A stretch of 64,000 nt of DNA, taken from Streptomyces marispadix (GTDB lineage: Bacteria; Actinomycetota; Actinomycetes; Streptomycetales; Streptomycetaceae). The translations under genes and the position numbers were made by a program. The notes under the pieces were generated by a model. It worked only from the letters and a program-made list of their open reading frames with translations. It made no database searches and was not told the origin of the DNA. Position 1 is the first letter of the stretch. Each line of letters opens with the position of its first letter. Location of the stretch: positions 4,688,501-4,752,500 of the forward strand of contig NZ_JAKWJU010000002.1 of assembly GCF_022524345.1 (NCBI RefSeq), in the 5' to 3' direction. Below are positions 52,038-60,478 of this stretch, in pieces.

Positions 52038-52460
52038 ATGCCCACCATCGAGATCAGCGGCCCCGAACTGTCCGTGCCGGCCCGCCGCAAGGTGGCCGTG
52101 AGGCTCACCCGCTGGCTGACCGGCCACGGCGTGCCGGCCGGTCATGTCGTCGTCCGCTTCACCGAGGTCCCGGCGTCCACCGTCTTCAGCGGCGGCATGC
52201 CCGTCGACGTACTGCCCCACAGCGAACACGGCCTGCGGCACGCGTCGGTGACGGTGTGCGTGGGCCCGGACCGCGACGAGGGCTTCCGCGACGCGCTCGC
52301 CTCCGAGATCGCCGAAGCGCTGGAGCTGCACGAGCGCACCCCCTTCCTCTACATCGAGTTCCGGCCGACCGACCCCGGCCACGTCTATCTCGCCCACCAA
52401 GGAACGCTGCGACGGGCCGGGGAGGCCCTCGCCACCGCCCAGGGAAAGGCACAGCGATGA
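52038..52460 (+). CDS. Tautomerase-superfamily protein
   Basis: The 140-aa protein starts MPTIEISGPELS, placing Pro at position 2 where tautomerases (4-oxalocrotonate tautomerase, CHMI, MIF) use it as general base. Two beta-alpha-beta units follow (KVAVRLTRWLTGHGVPAGHV and FRDALASEIAEALELHERTP), as in the CHMI-like, roughly 125-aa members. It should catalyse keto-enol or double-bond shifts on a conjugated acid. ATG at 52038 is 14 nt after the toroid stop with AGGAAGG upstream. Its stop overlaps the carrier protein start (ATGA). Confidence 0.8.
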   Translation: MPTIEISGPELSVPARRKVAVRLTRWLTGHGVPAGHVVVRFTEVPASTVFSGGMPVDVLPHSEHGLRHASVTVCVGPDRDEGFRDALASEIAEALELHERTPFLYIEFRPTDPGHVYLAHQGTLRRAGEALATAQGKAQR

Positions 52461-52759
52461 GCAACCGCACCATTCCGGCGTACGACCAGACGCTTACGCG
52501 TGTACGCGAGGTCCTGGGCGAACTGCTCGGCGACGGCGTGCAGTCCGCCGCGGACGACCAGCCCCTCACCGAGGCACTCGGCGACCGCTACGACAGTCTC
52601 GCCGCGCTGGAGTGCGTCTCCCGTGTCGAGGGAGCCTTCGGCATCGAGGTCGACTTCGTCGCGCACGACGTGCGCTACTCCTTCGCGACGCTCGGGCGCA
52701 TCGCCGAGTTCGTACAGGGCGAGCTGGAGGACCGTGCCGTACTGGAAAACCTCGGGTGA
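52457..52759 (+). CDS. Stand-alone acyl carrier protein
   Basis: The 100-aa acidic protein has the four-helix carrier-protein pattern with the phosphopantetheine Ser at S47 in GDRYDSLAALECVSRVE, followed by GIEVDF and a third-helix block TLGRIAEFVQGEL. It would hold the pathway intermediate as a thioester. It overlaps the tautomerase by 4 nt (ATGA) and the next adenylating enzyme by 4 nt (GTGA), so all three are made together and probably work together. Confidence 0.93.
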   Translation: MSNRTIPAYDQTLTRVREVLGELLGDGVQSAADDQPLTEALGDRYDSLAALECVSRVEGAFGIEVDFVAHDVRYSFATLGRIAEFVQGELEDRAVLENLG

Positions 52760-53838
52760 ACGCCTGCGTGACGGCCCGGCCCGTACGGGAGGGCGAGATA
52801 CCGTTCGCCACCTCCGGGCACACCGGCGAGCCCGTGCGGTGGTGGCGGACACGCGAACAGCTCCGTGCGGAGGTGGAGTTGATCGCTGCCACAGCCATCG
52901 GCGAGGTCGGTCAGGTGATCAGCCTGGCGCCGCCGGAGCACCTCTTCGGGCGGCTCTTCGGCGTCGAACTGCCCCGCCGCTACGGCATCGAGGTGCACAA
53001 CGCCTGGCAGGACCCGGTGATCCCGCCGACATGGCGCCCCGGAGTGCCCGCGCTCTTCGTGTGCCTGCCGGCGAGCTGGGTTGTGCTGCGCAGCCTCGCG
53101 CCGCGCATCGCCGAACTGCCGCGTGCCGTGGCCCTGCACAGCGCCGGGCCCACCACCGCGCACACCCGGCAGCTCGTGAGCGCGCTGCGCGGGCACCCCT
53201 TCCGGGCCGTGGAGCTCTTCGGCTCCACGGAGACCGGCGCCGTCGCCTCGCGTGAGATCGCCGCCGACGCCGACGACCAGCAGCCGTGGCGGCTGCTGCC
53301 GGATGTGCGTGCCGAGCTGCCCGACGGGCAAGACGAGCGGCGGCTCACGGTGAGTTCGCCGCGGCTGGCACGGCGCGACGGGCACCGAGCGCCGCCGCGC
53401 ACCTGGCAGATGGGCGACCTCGTACGGGCCGCGGGCGAGCGCCGGTTCACCTTCGTCGGGCGAGCCTCGCGGCTGATCAAGGTCAACGGGCTCCGCTGCG
53501 ACCTCGGTCGCGTGGAGCAGACCGTGGCGACGGCGCTGCCCGGCCTCGAAGCGGTGTGCCTGCCCAAGCGCGACGCCGTACGCGGCGAACACTACGAACT
53601 GGTCTATGCCGACCCCCGCGGAGAGTTCGACTCCCGGTCGCTGTGGCCGCTGCTGCGCCGTGCGCTGGGCGGCACGCCGCTGCCCCGGTCGCTGCGGCGC
53701 GTGCCGCGCATACCGCGCAGCTCCACGGGCAAACCGCTGACGCATCTGCTGGGGAAACCGGCGGGTACGGCGGTGGCTGCCTCCCGTGTGGCCGCGACGA
53801 CCGGCGAGCCCGCCCGCGGCGGTGAGCCCCGTGCCTGA
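52756..53838 (+). CDS. Adenylate-forming enzyme lacking the usual N-terminal part
   Basis: The 360-aa protein starts almost at the ANL P-loop: IPFATSGHTGEPVRW is at residues 15-29. The later motifs are all present: VELFGSTETGAVASRE, TWQMGDLVRAAGERRFTFVG, the hinge GRASRLIKVNGLR, and the catalytic Lys motif PRSSTGKPLTHLL. About 150 residues found before the P-loop in acyl-CoA synthetases are missing. Compact enzymes of this sort occur in aryl-polyene-like pathways and charge a carrier protein. Overlap with the carrier protein start codon region supports that job. The last 30 residues are Ala-rich and probably flexible. Confidence 0.85.
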   Translation: MNACVTARPVREGEIPFATSGHTGEPVRWWRTREQLRAEVELIAATAIGEVGQVISLAPPEHLFGRLFGVELPRRYGIEVHNAWQDPVIPPTWRPGVPALFVCLPASWVVLRSLAPRIAELPRAVALHSAGPTTAHTRQLVSALRGHPFRAVELFGSTETGAVASREIAADADDQQPWRLLPDVRAELPDGQDERRLTVSSPRLARRDGHRAPPRTWQMGDLVRAAGERRFTFVGRASRLIKVNGLRCDLGRVEQTVATALPGLEAVCLPKRDAVRGEHYELVYADPRGEFDSRSLWPLLRRALGGTPLPRSLRRVPRIPRSSTGKPLTHLLGKPAGTAVAASRVAATTGEPARGGEPRA

Positions 53839-55471
53839 GACAACGATGCCGGAACGCGGCGCACCGCCCGAACCGGCCTGCCCCGTAGAGGAGTTGCTGT
53901 CCCACACGGGGCCCGGGGGCAAGCTGGTGCTCACCCGCGAGCAGGAACAGCGCATGCGGGAATCCGCCGCGGCGCTCTCCCGTATCGCCCAGGAGCGACC
54001 GGTCTACGGACTCACCCGCGGCTTCGGTCCCCTCGTCGAGTACAGCGCCGACGAGGACCCCCGCGAACAGGGAATCGGCCTGCTCGACCACCTCACCACG
54101 GGGCAGGGCGCGCCACTGCCGAGGGACGTCGTACGCACCATGGTCTGGCTGCGGCTGCGCGGCATGACCCTGGGGCACTCGGGCGTCGACGCAGAGGTGT
54201 GGCAGGCGCTCGCCGAGCAGTGGAACCACGGCTTCACGCCCGTGGTCCCGCAGGAGGGCAGCCTCAGCGCGAGCGGCGACCTGGTGCCGCTCGCCCACGC
54301 GGCGCAGGCGGCAGCGGGCCGGGGGGAGGTGTGGCTGGAACGCGGCGGCGAACAGCGCCGGGTGCCCGCCGACGAGGCGCTGGCCGAGGCGGGTCTGCCC
54401 GCTGTGCGCTGGGACGCACGCTCGGCGCTCGCCTTCGCCAACGGCTCCGGCACCTCGCTCGCCCGCGCCCTGCACAACCACGTCCGGCTGGCGGCCCTCG
54501 CACGGGCCCTCGCCTCGGCAACGGGCCGAGCCGCGGCACTGCTGGGCTGCAACACCGAGGCGTACTCGGACGCGCTGTCGGCCGTCCGGGGGCATCAAGG
54601 GCAGCGCACGGCGGCGGAGTTGATACGGGACGAGCTGCTGCGCGGGACCGCTACGGGCACCGGTACCGGCCGTCCTGGCACGCCGCCCCGAAGGCTCCAG
54701 GAGCCCTACTCGCTGCGCTGCGCACCCCAGGTCGTAGGAGCCGTACTCGACCAACTCGCAGCCCAGGGGCGGATACTGGCGGCCGAGGCGGAAGGCTGCA
54801 CCGACAACCCGGTGCTCGTCGGCGACGAGGTGCTGCACGGCGGCAACTTCCACGCCGCGCCCGTGGGGCTCGCCAGCGAACAGCACGCCTTGTGCGTACA
54901 TCAGCTCGCCTTCCTCGCCGAGCGGCAGCTCGCGCTCGTACTCGACCCGCAGCACAACGGCGGGCGCCCACCGCTCCTCGCCGAACAGCCCGGCAGGGAC
55001 AGCGGGTTCGCGGGCGTGCAGATCGCGGCGACCGCGCATCTGGGCGCCCTGCGGCAGCGCGGCTACCCGGCGTCCTTCACTCCCGTACCGACGAACCTCG
55101 GCAATCAAGACCATGTGCCGCTCGCCCTCAACAGCGCCAACGCGGTGGCGGAGATGACGGAACGGGCCTGGTGGATCGTCTCCTCCCTGTTCCTCGCCGT
55201 CACCAGGCTCGGCCACCTCGCGGGGAGCGGCCAGTACGGAAGCGGCCCGTACGCCGACGGCACGAAGACGTGCACCGGCACGGAAGACGCCCCGGGCGGC
55301 AGCGCTCTATGGGCCCGACTCGACCGCGACTGGCCCCCGTTGACACGCGACCGCCCCCTGGCGGGCGAGGTCGCCGCGTGGGCCCGGCGCATCGAGGCCC
55401 ACTACTCCGGCGCCGCGGAGGCACACGGCGCGAACGACGACGATCAGGAGCACACCCGGTGCCCAGCGTGA
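53831..55471 (+). CDS. MIO-type aromatic amino acid ammonia-lyase or aminomutase
   Basis: The 546-aa protein has the MIO-forming Ala-Ser-Gly at 147-149 in GSLSASGDLVPLAHA. It also has the catalytic Tyr loop PVYGLTRGFG (Y59), GCTDNPVL and GGNFHAAPVGLASEQ. At the selectivity position it reads LLDHLTTG with H87, matching the His of tyrosine ammonia-lyases rather than the Phe of PAL or Ser-His of HAL. Tyrosine is therefore the likely substrate, giving p-coumarate (lyase) or beta-tyrosine (aminomutase). GTG at 53831 overlaps the previous gene by 8 nt. It lies next to a DAHP synthase gene that would raise aromatic amino acid supply. Confidence 0.92.
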   Translation: MPETTMPERGAPPEPACPVEELLSHTGPGGKLVLTREQEQRMRESAAALSRIAQERPVYGLTRGFGPLVEYSADEDPREQGIGLLDHLTTGQGAPLPRDVVRTMVWLRLRGMTLGHSGVDAEVWQALAEQWNHGFTPVVPQEGSLSASGDLVPLAHAAQAAAGRGEVWLERGGEQRRVPADEALAEAGLPAVRWDARSALAFANGSGTSLARALHNHVRLAALARALASATGRAAALLGCNTEAYSDALSAVRGHQGQRTAAELIRDELLRGTATGTGTGRPGTPPRRLQEPYSLRCAPQVVGAVLDQLAAQGRILAAEAEGCTDNPVLVGDEVLHGGNFHAAPVGLASEQHALCVHQLAFLAERQLALVLDPQHNGGRPPLLAEQPGRDSGFAGVQIAATAHLGALRQRGYPASFTPVPTNLGNQDHVPLALNSANAVAEMTERAWWIVSSLFLAVTRLGHLAGSGQYGSGPYADGTKTCTGTEDAPGGSALWARLDRDWPPLTRDRPLAGEVAAWARRIEAHYSGAAEAHGANDDDQEHTRCPA

Positions 55472-56658
55472 CACTCGCAACCCAGCGCACCGCCGCGCAG
55501 CAGCCGCAGTGGGAGGACGAGGAGGAACTGGTCCTCGCCGCCAAGGAGTTGGCGTCCCGGCCCGCGCCGGTGAGCGCCGACGCCTGCCATGCGCTGCGCC
55601 ACCGGCTTGCGGCGGCGGCCCGCGGCGAGGCGTTCGTGGTCCAGGGCGGCGACTGCGCCGAGCGTTTCGGCGCCTCGTCCGCCGAGCCCGTACGGACCAA
55701 GATCCGGCAGCTTCGGCAGCTCGGCACGCTCGTGGAGGAGCTCTCCGGCCTGGACGCCGTCCTGATCGGCAGGATCGCCGGGCAGTACGCCAAGCCGAGG
55801 TCGAATCCCACGGAGACCGTGGGCGGGCTGACCCTGCCCGTCTACCGGGGCGACGCGGTCAACTCGCCCGAGCCGCACCCCGATTCGCGCCGCCCCGACC
55901 CGCGAAGGCTCGTACGCGCCTACGACCACGCCACCGAGGTGCTGACGGCACTCGCCGCTCACGGCGGCAGGCCCGGCGCCGCCGAGCCCGGCACCACGCG
56001 GGTCGCCCCCGTCTTCACCAGCCACGAGGCGCTGCTGCTGGACTACGAGCGGCCCCTGATACGCCCCGACGAGGTGGCCGGAGGCTCCTACGGCTCGTCC
56101 GGACACATGCTGTGGATCGGCGAGCGCACCCGCCAACTGGACGGCGCACACGTGCACTTCGCCGAACAGGTCAACAACCCGGTGGGCGTCAAACTCGGCC
56201 CCTCCGCCGAGCCGGCCGACGTGCGCGCACTGTGCAAGCGCTTCGACCGCTACGGCCCGCCCGGCCGCCTGACCCTCATCAGCCGCATGGGCCGCGGAGC
56301 CGTCACCGAGCGGCTGCCCCGGCTCGTCGAGGCCGCGGCGCCCTTCGCGGGCCGCGTGGTGTGGCTGTGCGACCCGATGCACGGCAACACGCTGCCCCAT
56401 GTCTCCGGCCGCAAGAGCCGCGTACTGACCGACGTCCGCGAGGAGGTCCGCGGCTTCTTCGCCGTACTGCGCGACTACGGGGCACACCCCTGCGGCCTGC
56501 ATCTGGAGACGACCCCCGAGCCGGTCACCGAGTGCGTGCCCGAACGCGACGACCTCGAATGCCCCGGCGCCCTCACCCGGTACACATCCGCCTGCGACCC
56601 GAGGCTCAACGCCGAACAGGCCGCGGAACTGGTGGCGTTCGCCGCCCGGCTCCTGTGA
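55459..56658 (+). CDS. Type II DAHP synthase, short (PhzC-like)
   Basis: The 399-aa protein is a class II 3-deoxy-D-arabino-heptulosonate-7-phosphate synthase: AFVVQGGDCAERFGASSAEP, GRIAGQYAKPRSNPTE, RPLIRPDEVAGGSYGSSGH, VVWLCDPMHGNT (metal and PEP region), and HLETTPEPVTEC. It condenses PEP and erythrose 4-phosphate at the entry to the shikimate pathway. It is shorter than the primary-metabolism enzyme (about 460 aa) because the regulatory N-terminal segments are reduced, as in PhzC-type pathway copies. This suggests a feedback-resistant supply enzyme for the cluster. GTG at 55459 has AGGAG 8 nt upstream and overlaps the MIO gene by 13 nt. Confidence 0.94.
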   Translation: MPSVTLATQRTAAQQPQWEDEEELVLAAKELASRPAPVSADACHALRHRLAAAARGEAFVVQGGDCAERFGASSAEPVRTKIRQLRQLGTLVEELSGLDAVLIGRIAGQYAKPRSNPTETVGGLTLPVYRGDAVNSPEPHPDSRRPDPRRLVRAYDHATEVLTALAAHGGRPGAAEPGTTRVAPVFTSHEALLLDYERPLIRPDEVAGGSYGSSGHMLWIGERTRQLDGAHVHFAEQVNNPVGVKLGPSAEPADVRALCKRFDRYGPPGRLTLISRMGRGAVTERLPRLVEAAAPFAGRVVWLCDPMHGNTLPHVSGRKSRVLTDVREEVRGFFAVLRDYGAHPCGLHLETTPEPVTECVPERDDLECPGALTRYTSACDPRLNAEQAAELVAFAARLL

Positions 56659-56743
56659 CCGCCGACCGCACGCCCCGCACCGCACCGACGGCCCCGAGGC
56701 CCCCCGCACCACACCGCCCGGCAGACGACGGAGAGAGAAGCAC

Positions 56744-58060
56744 GTGACAGCTCCGAGCGCACCGAAGGACAGGCCCCACATCGTGGTGATCACCCGCTGG
56801 CGTGAGCACTACGCACAGTACGAGCGCTATCTCGACCACGACGCACACACGGTCACCTATGTGGCCGCGGGCATAGCGGTGGACTCGGTGCCGCCGCAGG
56901 CCACGGAGGTCGTCCCCGTACGCCGTACCGACGACCTCGAAGAGGTACGCGCGGCCGTGCACGCCCTCGTCGGCAGGCACGGGCGGCCCGCCGGGATCGT
57001 CGCCCTGAAGGAGGACGATCTGCTGGTGGCCGCGCAGTTGCGCGCCGACTGGGACTGCCGTGGGCAGGTCCCCGAGGATCTGCTGCGCTTCCGCGACAAG
57101 TACCTGATGGCCTCGGCCATCGCCGAAGCAGGGCTGCCCGTACCGGAGTTCGCGCCCGCCCCCGACGCGGACGCCGTCGCCGCCTTCGCCGAGCGCCACG
57201 GCTGGCCGGTGGTGCTCAAGCCCCGCACGGGCAGTTCCAGCGCCGGGGTGACGATGCTCGACGGACCGGAAGAACTCGCCTCCACGGTCGCGTCCACGGC
57301 CTGGTCGGAGCCGTCGCTGGTGCAGAAGTGCAACCCGCATCCGATCTACCACGTCGACGGCGTATTCACCGGCGACGCCCTCGCCACCTGGCGGGCGTCC
57401 CGCTACGTCAACTCCTGCCTCGGCTTCCGCGACGGCCTCTTCCTCGGCTCGGTCGAGGAGGACGATCCCGGACTGCTCGATGTCATAGGCACGTACACAC
57501 GCCGCTTCCTCGCGGCGCTCACCGACGGGCCCACGCCGTTCCATCTGGAGATGTTCGTGGACAGGGCCGGGATGCGCTGCGAGTTCCTTGAGGTGGGGGC
57601 GCGCGTCGGCGGCGCCGAAATCCCGTTCATCTGGCGCGAGTTGCACGGCTACGACCTGATGGAGGCGGCCTTTCGCATCCAGCTCGGCGAACCGGCGCCG
57701 CGGGCCGTCGCGGACGCAGCAAAGCGGGCGCAGGACCCGGGGCCCGCGCGGCAGCCGGAGCGCGGCGGCTGGCTGCTGATCCCCGCACCCGCCGAGAAGC
57801 CCTGCCGCATCACCGAGGTCACGCCCATGACCGGCCGGGAGCCCGGCCCCTACAGCGAGTCCCTGCTGAGCGTGGGGGAGATCCTCCCCGCGGCCGACGC
57901 CTACTACGAGCACGTAGGCGGCCGGTTCCGGTTCCGGGGCCGCGACAGCGGAGAGGTGGAGAAGGCGCTCGTCGCCACGGCCGAGGCGTTCCGGGTGACG
58001 GCGGAGCCGGTGGCCGACCATACGTACGACGGCAACACGCCGGTGGCGAGCGGCACTTGA
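56744..58060 (+). CDS. ATP-grasp carboxylate-amine ligase (first)
   Basis: The 438-aa protein has the ATP-grasp layout. A Rossmann-like start (PHIVVITRWREHYAQYERYL) is followed by the ATP-binding lid with WPVVLKPRTGSSSAGVTML, the metal-binding end FHLEMFVDRAGMRCEFLEVGARVGGAEIP, and an accessory C-terminal domain. This is the family of biotin-carboxylase-like amino acid ligases that make peptide or amide bonds via acyl phosphate. GTG at 56744 follows GGAGAGAG, 85 nt after the DAHP synthase stop. Its two substrates are unknown, an aromatic or arginine-like acid and an amine being plausible from neighbours. Confidence 0.88.
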   Translation: MTAPSAPKDRPHIVVITRWREHYAQYERYLDHDAHTVTYVAAGIAVDSVPPQATEVVPVRRTDDLEEVRAAVHALVGRHGRPAGIVALKEDDLLVAAQLRADWDCRGQVPEDLLRFRDKYLMASAIAEAGLPVPEFAPAPDADAVAAFAERHGWPVVLKPRTGSSSAGVTMLDGPEELASTVASTAWSEPSLVQKCNPHPIYHVDGVFTGDALATWRASRYVNSCLGFRDGLFLGSVEEDDPGLLDVIGTYTRRFLAALTDGPTPFHLEMFVDRAGMRCEFLEVGARVGGAEIPFIWRELHGYDLMEAAFRIQLGEPAPRAVADAAKRAQDPGPARQPERGGWLLIPAPAEKPCRITEVTPMTGREPGPYSESLLSVGEILPAADAYYEHVGGRFRFRGRDSGEVEKALVATAEAFRVTAEPVADHTYDGNTPVASGT

Positions 58061-58083
58061 GCGAGAGCCGCCACTGGCAAGCG

Positions 58084-58115
58084 AGCGTGAGCGTGAACGA
58101 GAGCGTGAACGAGAG
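58084..58115. repeat. 12-bp tandem repeat before the second SDR gene
   Basis: GAGCGTGAACGA occurs twice in tandem (58089-58100, 58101-58112) with a partial copy before it. The repeats run into the GAGAGGAG ribosome site of the SDR gene and lie just after the stop of the ATP-grasp gene. Confidence 0.75.
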
Positions 58116-58126
58116 GAGCGGATGAG

Positions 58127-58894
58127 ATGTCACGAGTGGTGATCGTCAGCGGTGGAGGCACGGGCATCGGACGTGCCGTGGCCCGCAGGTTCGCGCAGGA
58201 CGGCGACCGGGTGCTGCTCGTCGGCCGCCGGGACGGAGTGCTGAGCGAGGCCGCGAAGGCGCTCGCCGCCGAGGAAGGGGCGACGGGTGAGATCCGTACC
58301 CTGGCCGCGGACCTCTCCGACCCCGCGGAGGCGCAGCGGGTACGCGACGAGGTCGACGCCCGCTACGGACGCGTCGACGTCCTGGTCAACAACGCCGGCG
58401 GCAACGTGGAGATCGGCGCGCCCGACGACGTGCCCTCCGGTCTCGCCGGCGTCGCATGGCACTGGACGGGCAACTTCAACTGCAACGTGCTCACTTGCGT
58501 ACTGCTCACCGAGGCGCTGAGGGACCTGCTTCAGCAGCCGGACCGCAGGGTGGTGCTGATCAGCTCCATCGCCGCCTACCGGGGCTCCGGCTCCGGTTCC
58601 TACGCCGCGTCCAAGGCCGCCCTGCACCCCTACGCATACGACCTGGCAGGGCAGTTGGGCGGACACGGGGCCACCGTGAACGTCGTGGCGCCCGGCTACA
58701 TCGAGGACACCGAGTTCTTCGGCGGGCGGATGCCGGACGAGCGCCGCAAGATGCTCGTCGCCCAGACCGACAACGGCCGCGCGGGCACGCCCGCGGACAT
58801 CGCCGACACCGTGCACTGGCTCTCCTCGCCCGGCGCGGGCCATGTCACGGGACAGGTCGTACAGGTCAACGGCGGTGCGCAGCACGGCGCTTGA
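58127..58894 (+). CDS. Short-chain dehydrogenase/reductase in the cluster
   Basis: The 255-aa SDR has VVIVSGGGTGIGRAVARRFA for cofactor binding, DVLVNNAGGNVEIGAP, the catalytic ISSIAAYRGSGSGSYAASKA (Ser, Tyr and Lys), and TGQVVQVNGGAQHG at the end. A three-residue block GSGSGS just before the active Tyr is slightly unusual. It would reduce or oxidise a pathway intermediate. ATG at 58127 has GAGAGGAG upstream. It sits between the two ATP-grasp genes on the same strand. Confidence 0.92.
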   Translation: MSRVVIVSGGGTGIGRAVARRFAQDGDRVLLVGRRDGVLSEAAKALAAEEGATGEIRTLAADLSDPAEAQRVRDEVDARYGRVDVLVNNAGGNVEIGAPDDVPSGLAGVAWHWTGNFNCNVLTCVLLTEALRDLLQQPDRRVVLISSIAAYRGSGSGSYAASKAALHPYAYDLAGQLGGHGATVNVVAPGYIEDTEFFGGRMPDERRKMLVAQTDNGRAGTPADIADTVHWLSSPGAGHVTGQVVQVNGGAQHGA

Positions 58895-59042
58895 CGCCCG
58901 GCAAACCCACCACCCAACCCACAAGGCAACTCCGCACCGCCCGGCACGGGCCGTACGGAACGGGCCCGTACGGAACCCCCCCGTACCGCGAACCCGCCAC
59001 AGCACAGCGGCGCCCGCCGCACCCAGACAGGAGAGAAGCGTC

Positions 59043-60290
59043 ATGCCAGAGAACGGCTACGTGGCCATCGTCGACGCCTACAGCTTCACCAGACGGCTCG
59101 CTCCGGAGTTCGTCAAGGCCGGATACGGGTGCGTGCGCGTGCAGAGCACCCCCGAGGTGCCGGAGGTCTACGGCTCCTCCTTCAGCCTCGACGACTACGC
59201 CGGGAACATCGTCCACCAGGGCGACCTCGACGAGACGGTGAAGGCGCTGGCCGAGTACGGGCCGGTGGCGGTCGTGCCCGGCGGCGAGTTCGGCGTCGAG
59301 TTCGCCGACAAGCTCAGCGAGGCCATGGGACTGGCCACCAACGGCACCGAGTTGAGCGCCGCACGCCGCGACAAGTACACGATGATCGAGACGATCAAGG
59401 CAGCCGGCGTGCCGGGCGCGCAGCAGTTGCGCATCACCGACGAGGACGAACTGCGCCGCTGGCACGAGAAGTTGAACGGCCGCGTCGTCGTCAAGCCCGT
59501 CCGCAGCACGGCGGGCGACGGCATCCACTTCTGCGATACGCCGCAGCAGTCCGTCGACGCCTACCGCACGCTGAAGTCCTCGGCGAACGTCTTCTCACAG
59601 CACAACGAGGGCGTCATCGCCCAGGAGTATCTGGTGGGCGGCGAGTTCGTCGTCAACACCGTCAGCCGCGAGGGCCGCCACCACGTGTGCGACATGTGGA
59701 AGACGACGCGCCTCACGGCCAACGGCGTGCTCGATCTGTGCGACGCCGTCTACCTCATCGCGAGCGGCAGCGACGACGGACGCACCCTCGCCGAGTACGC
59801 GGGCCAGGTGCTGGACGCCCTCGGTATCCGCAACGGCCCGGCACATCTGGAGGTGAAGCTGACCCCCGACGGGCCCCGTCTGGTCGAGGTCGGCGCACGT
59901 ATCGCAGGCGGCGACATCCCGCACTACGCCCGCATGGGCATCGGCGAGTCCCAGATCGACTGGACCGTGGACGCCTATGTGCACCCGGAGCGCTTCGACG
60001 CCCGGGTACACGAGGAGTACGGCATCCGGCACCACTTCGCCTCCGTGGCGATGATCTCCCCGGTGCGCGGCACACTGCGCGGCTACCCGCATCTGGAGAC
60101 GCTGAAGAAGCTGGAGAGCCTCCACGAGATCCGTACCCTCGTCAGCCCCGGCGCCCCCATCGAACCGACCGTCGACGATCTCACCTACCCGATGATCGTC
60201 AACCTGCGGCACGAGGTCGAAGAGGTCGTGATGCGCGACTTCGGCACCGTCCGCTACCTCGACGGCGAGGGCTTCTACGAACTCGACTGA
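59043..60290 (+). CDS. ATP-grasp ligase (second)
   Basis: The 415-aa protein is an ATP-grasp ligase of the BacD/BtrJ-like type: NGYVAIVDAYSFTRRLAPEF at the start, DKYTMIETIKAAGVPGAQQL, the lid GRVVVKPVRSTAGDGIHFC, EEYLVGGEFVVNTVSREG-like substrate loop (QEYLVGGEFVVNT), and PAHLEVKLTPDGPRLVEVGARIAGGDIP with metal ligands. It differs clearly from the first ATP-grasp protein, so the two probably make different bonds. ATG at 59043 follows AGGAGAG. A 148-bp gap separates it from the SDR gene. Confidence 0.9.
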   Translation: MPENGYVAIVDAYSFTRRLAPEFVKAGYGCVRVQSTPEVPEVYGSSFSLDDYAGNIVHQGDLDETVKALAEYGPVAVVPGGEFGVEFADKLSEAMGLATNGTELSAARRDKYTMIETIKAAGVPGAQQLRITDEDELRRWHEKLNGRVVVKPVRSTAGDGIHFCDTPQQSVDAYRTLKSSANVFSQHNEGVIAQEYLVGGEFVVNTVSREGRHHVCDMWKTTRLTANGVLDLCDAVYLIASGSDDGRTLAEYAGQVLDALGIRNGPAHLEVKLTPDGPRLVEVGARIAGGDIPHYARMGIGESQIDWTVDAYVHPERFDARVHEEYGIRHHFASVAMISPVRGTLRGYPHLETLKKLESLHEIRTLVSPGAPIEPTVDDLTYPMIVNLRHEVEEVVMRDFGTVRYLDGEGFYELD

Positions 60291-60478
60291 ACAGGGCGGA
60301 AGTTCGGCCGGTGCGCCGCCGAACCAGCCCGCCGCCCCCGGTGTCGCGGGGGCGGCACCGTACGACGGACCCGGCCGCACACGCAGCCCGTACCGGACCG
60401 CACCCGAGCCTCCCCGGGACGACGCGGAACGAAGACAGCACAGCCGAACACCATCGGCGCCGATACGCAGGAGCAACG

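Noticed and set aside
53483..55216. 577-codon minus-strand frame opposite the adenylating and MIO genes
   Set aside because: It is a shadow frame. The plus strand carries clear catalytic motifs and start/stop overlaps, while this frame has no domain or ribosome site.
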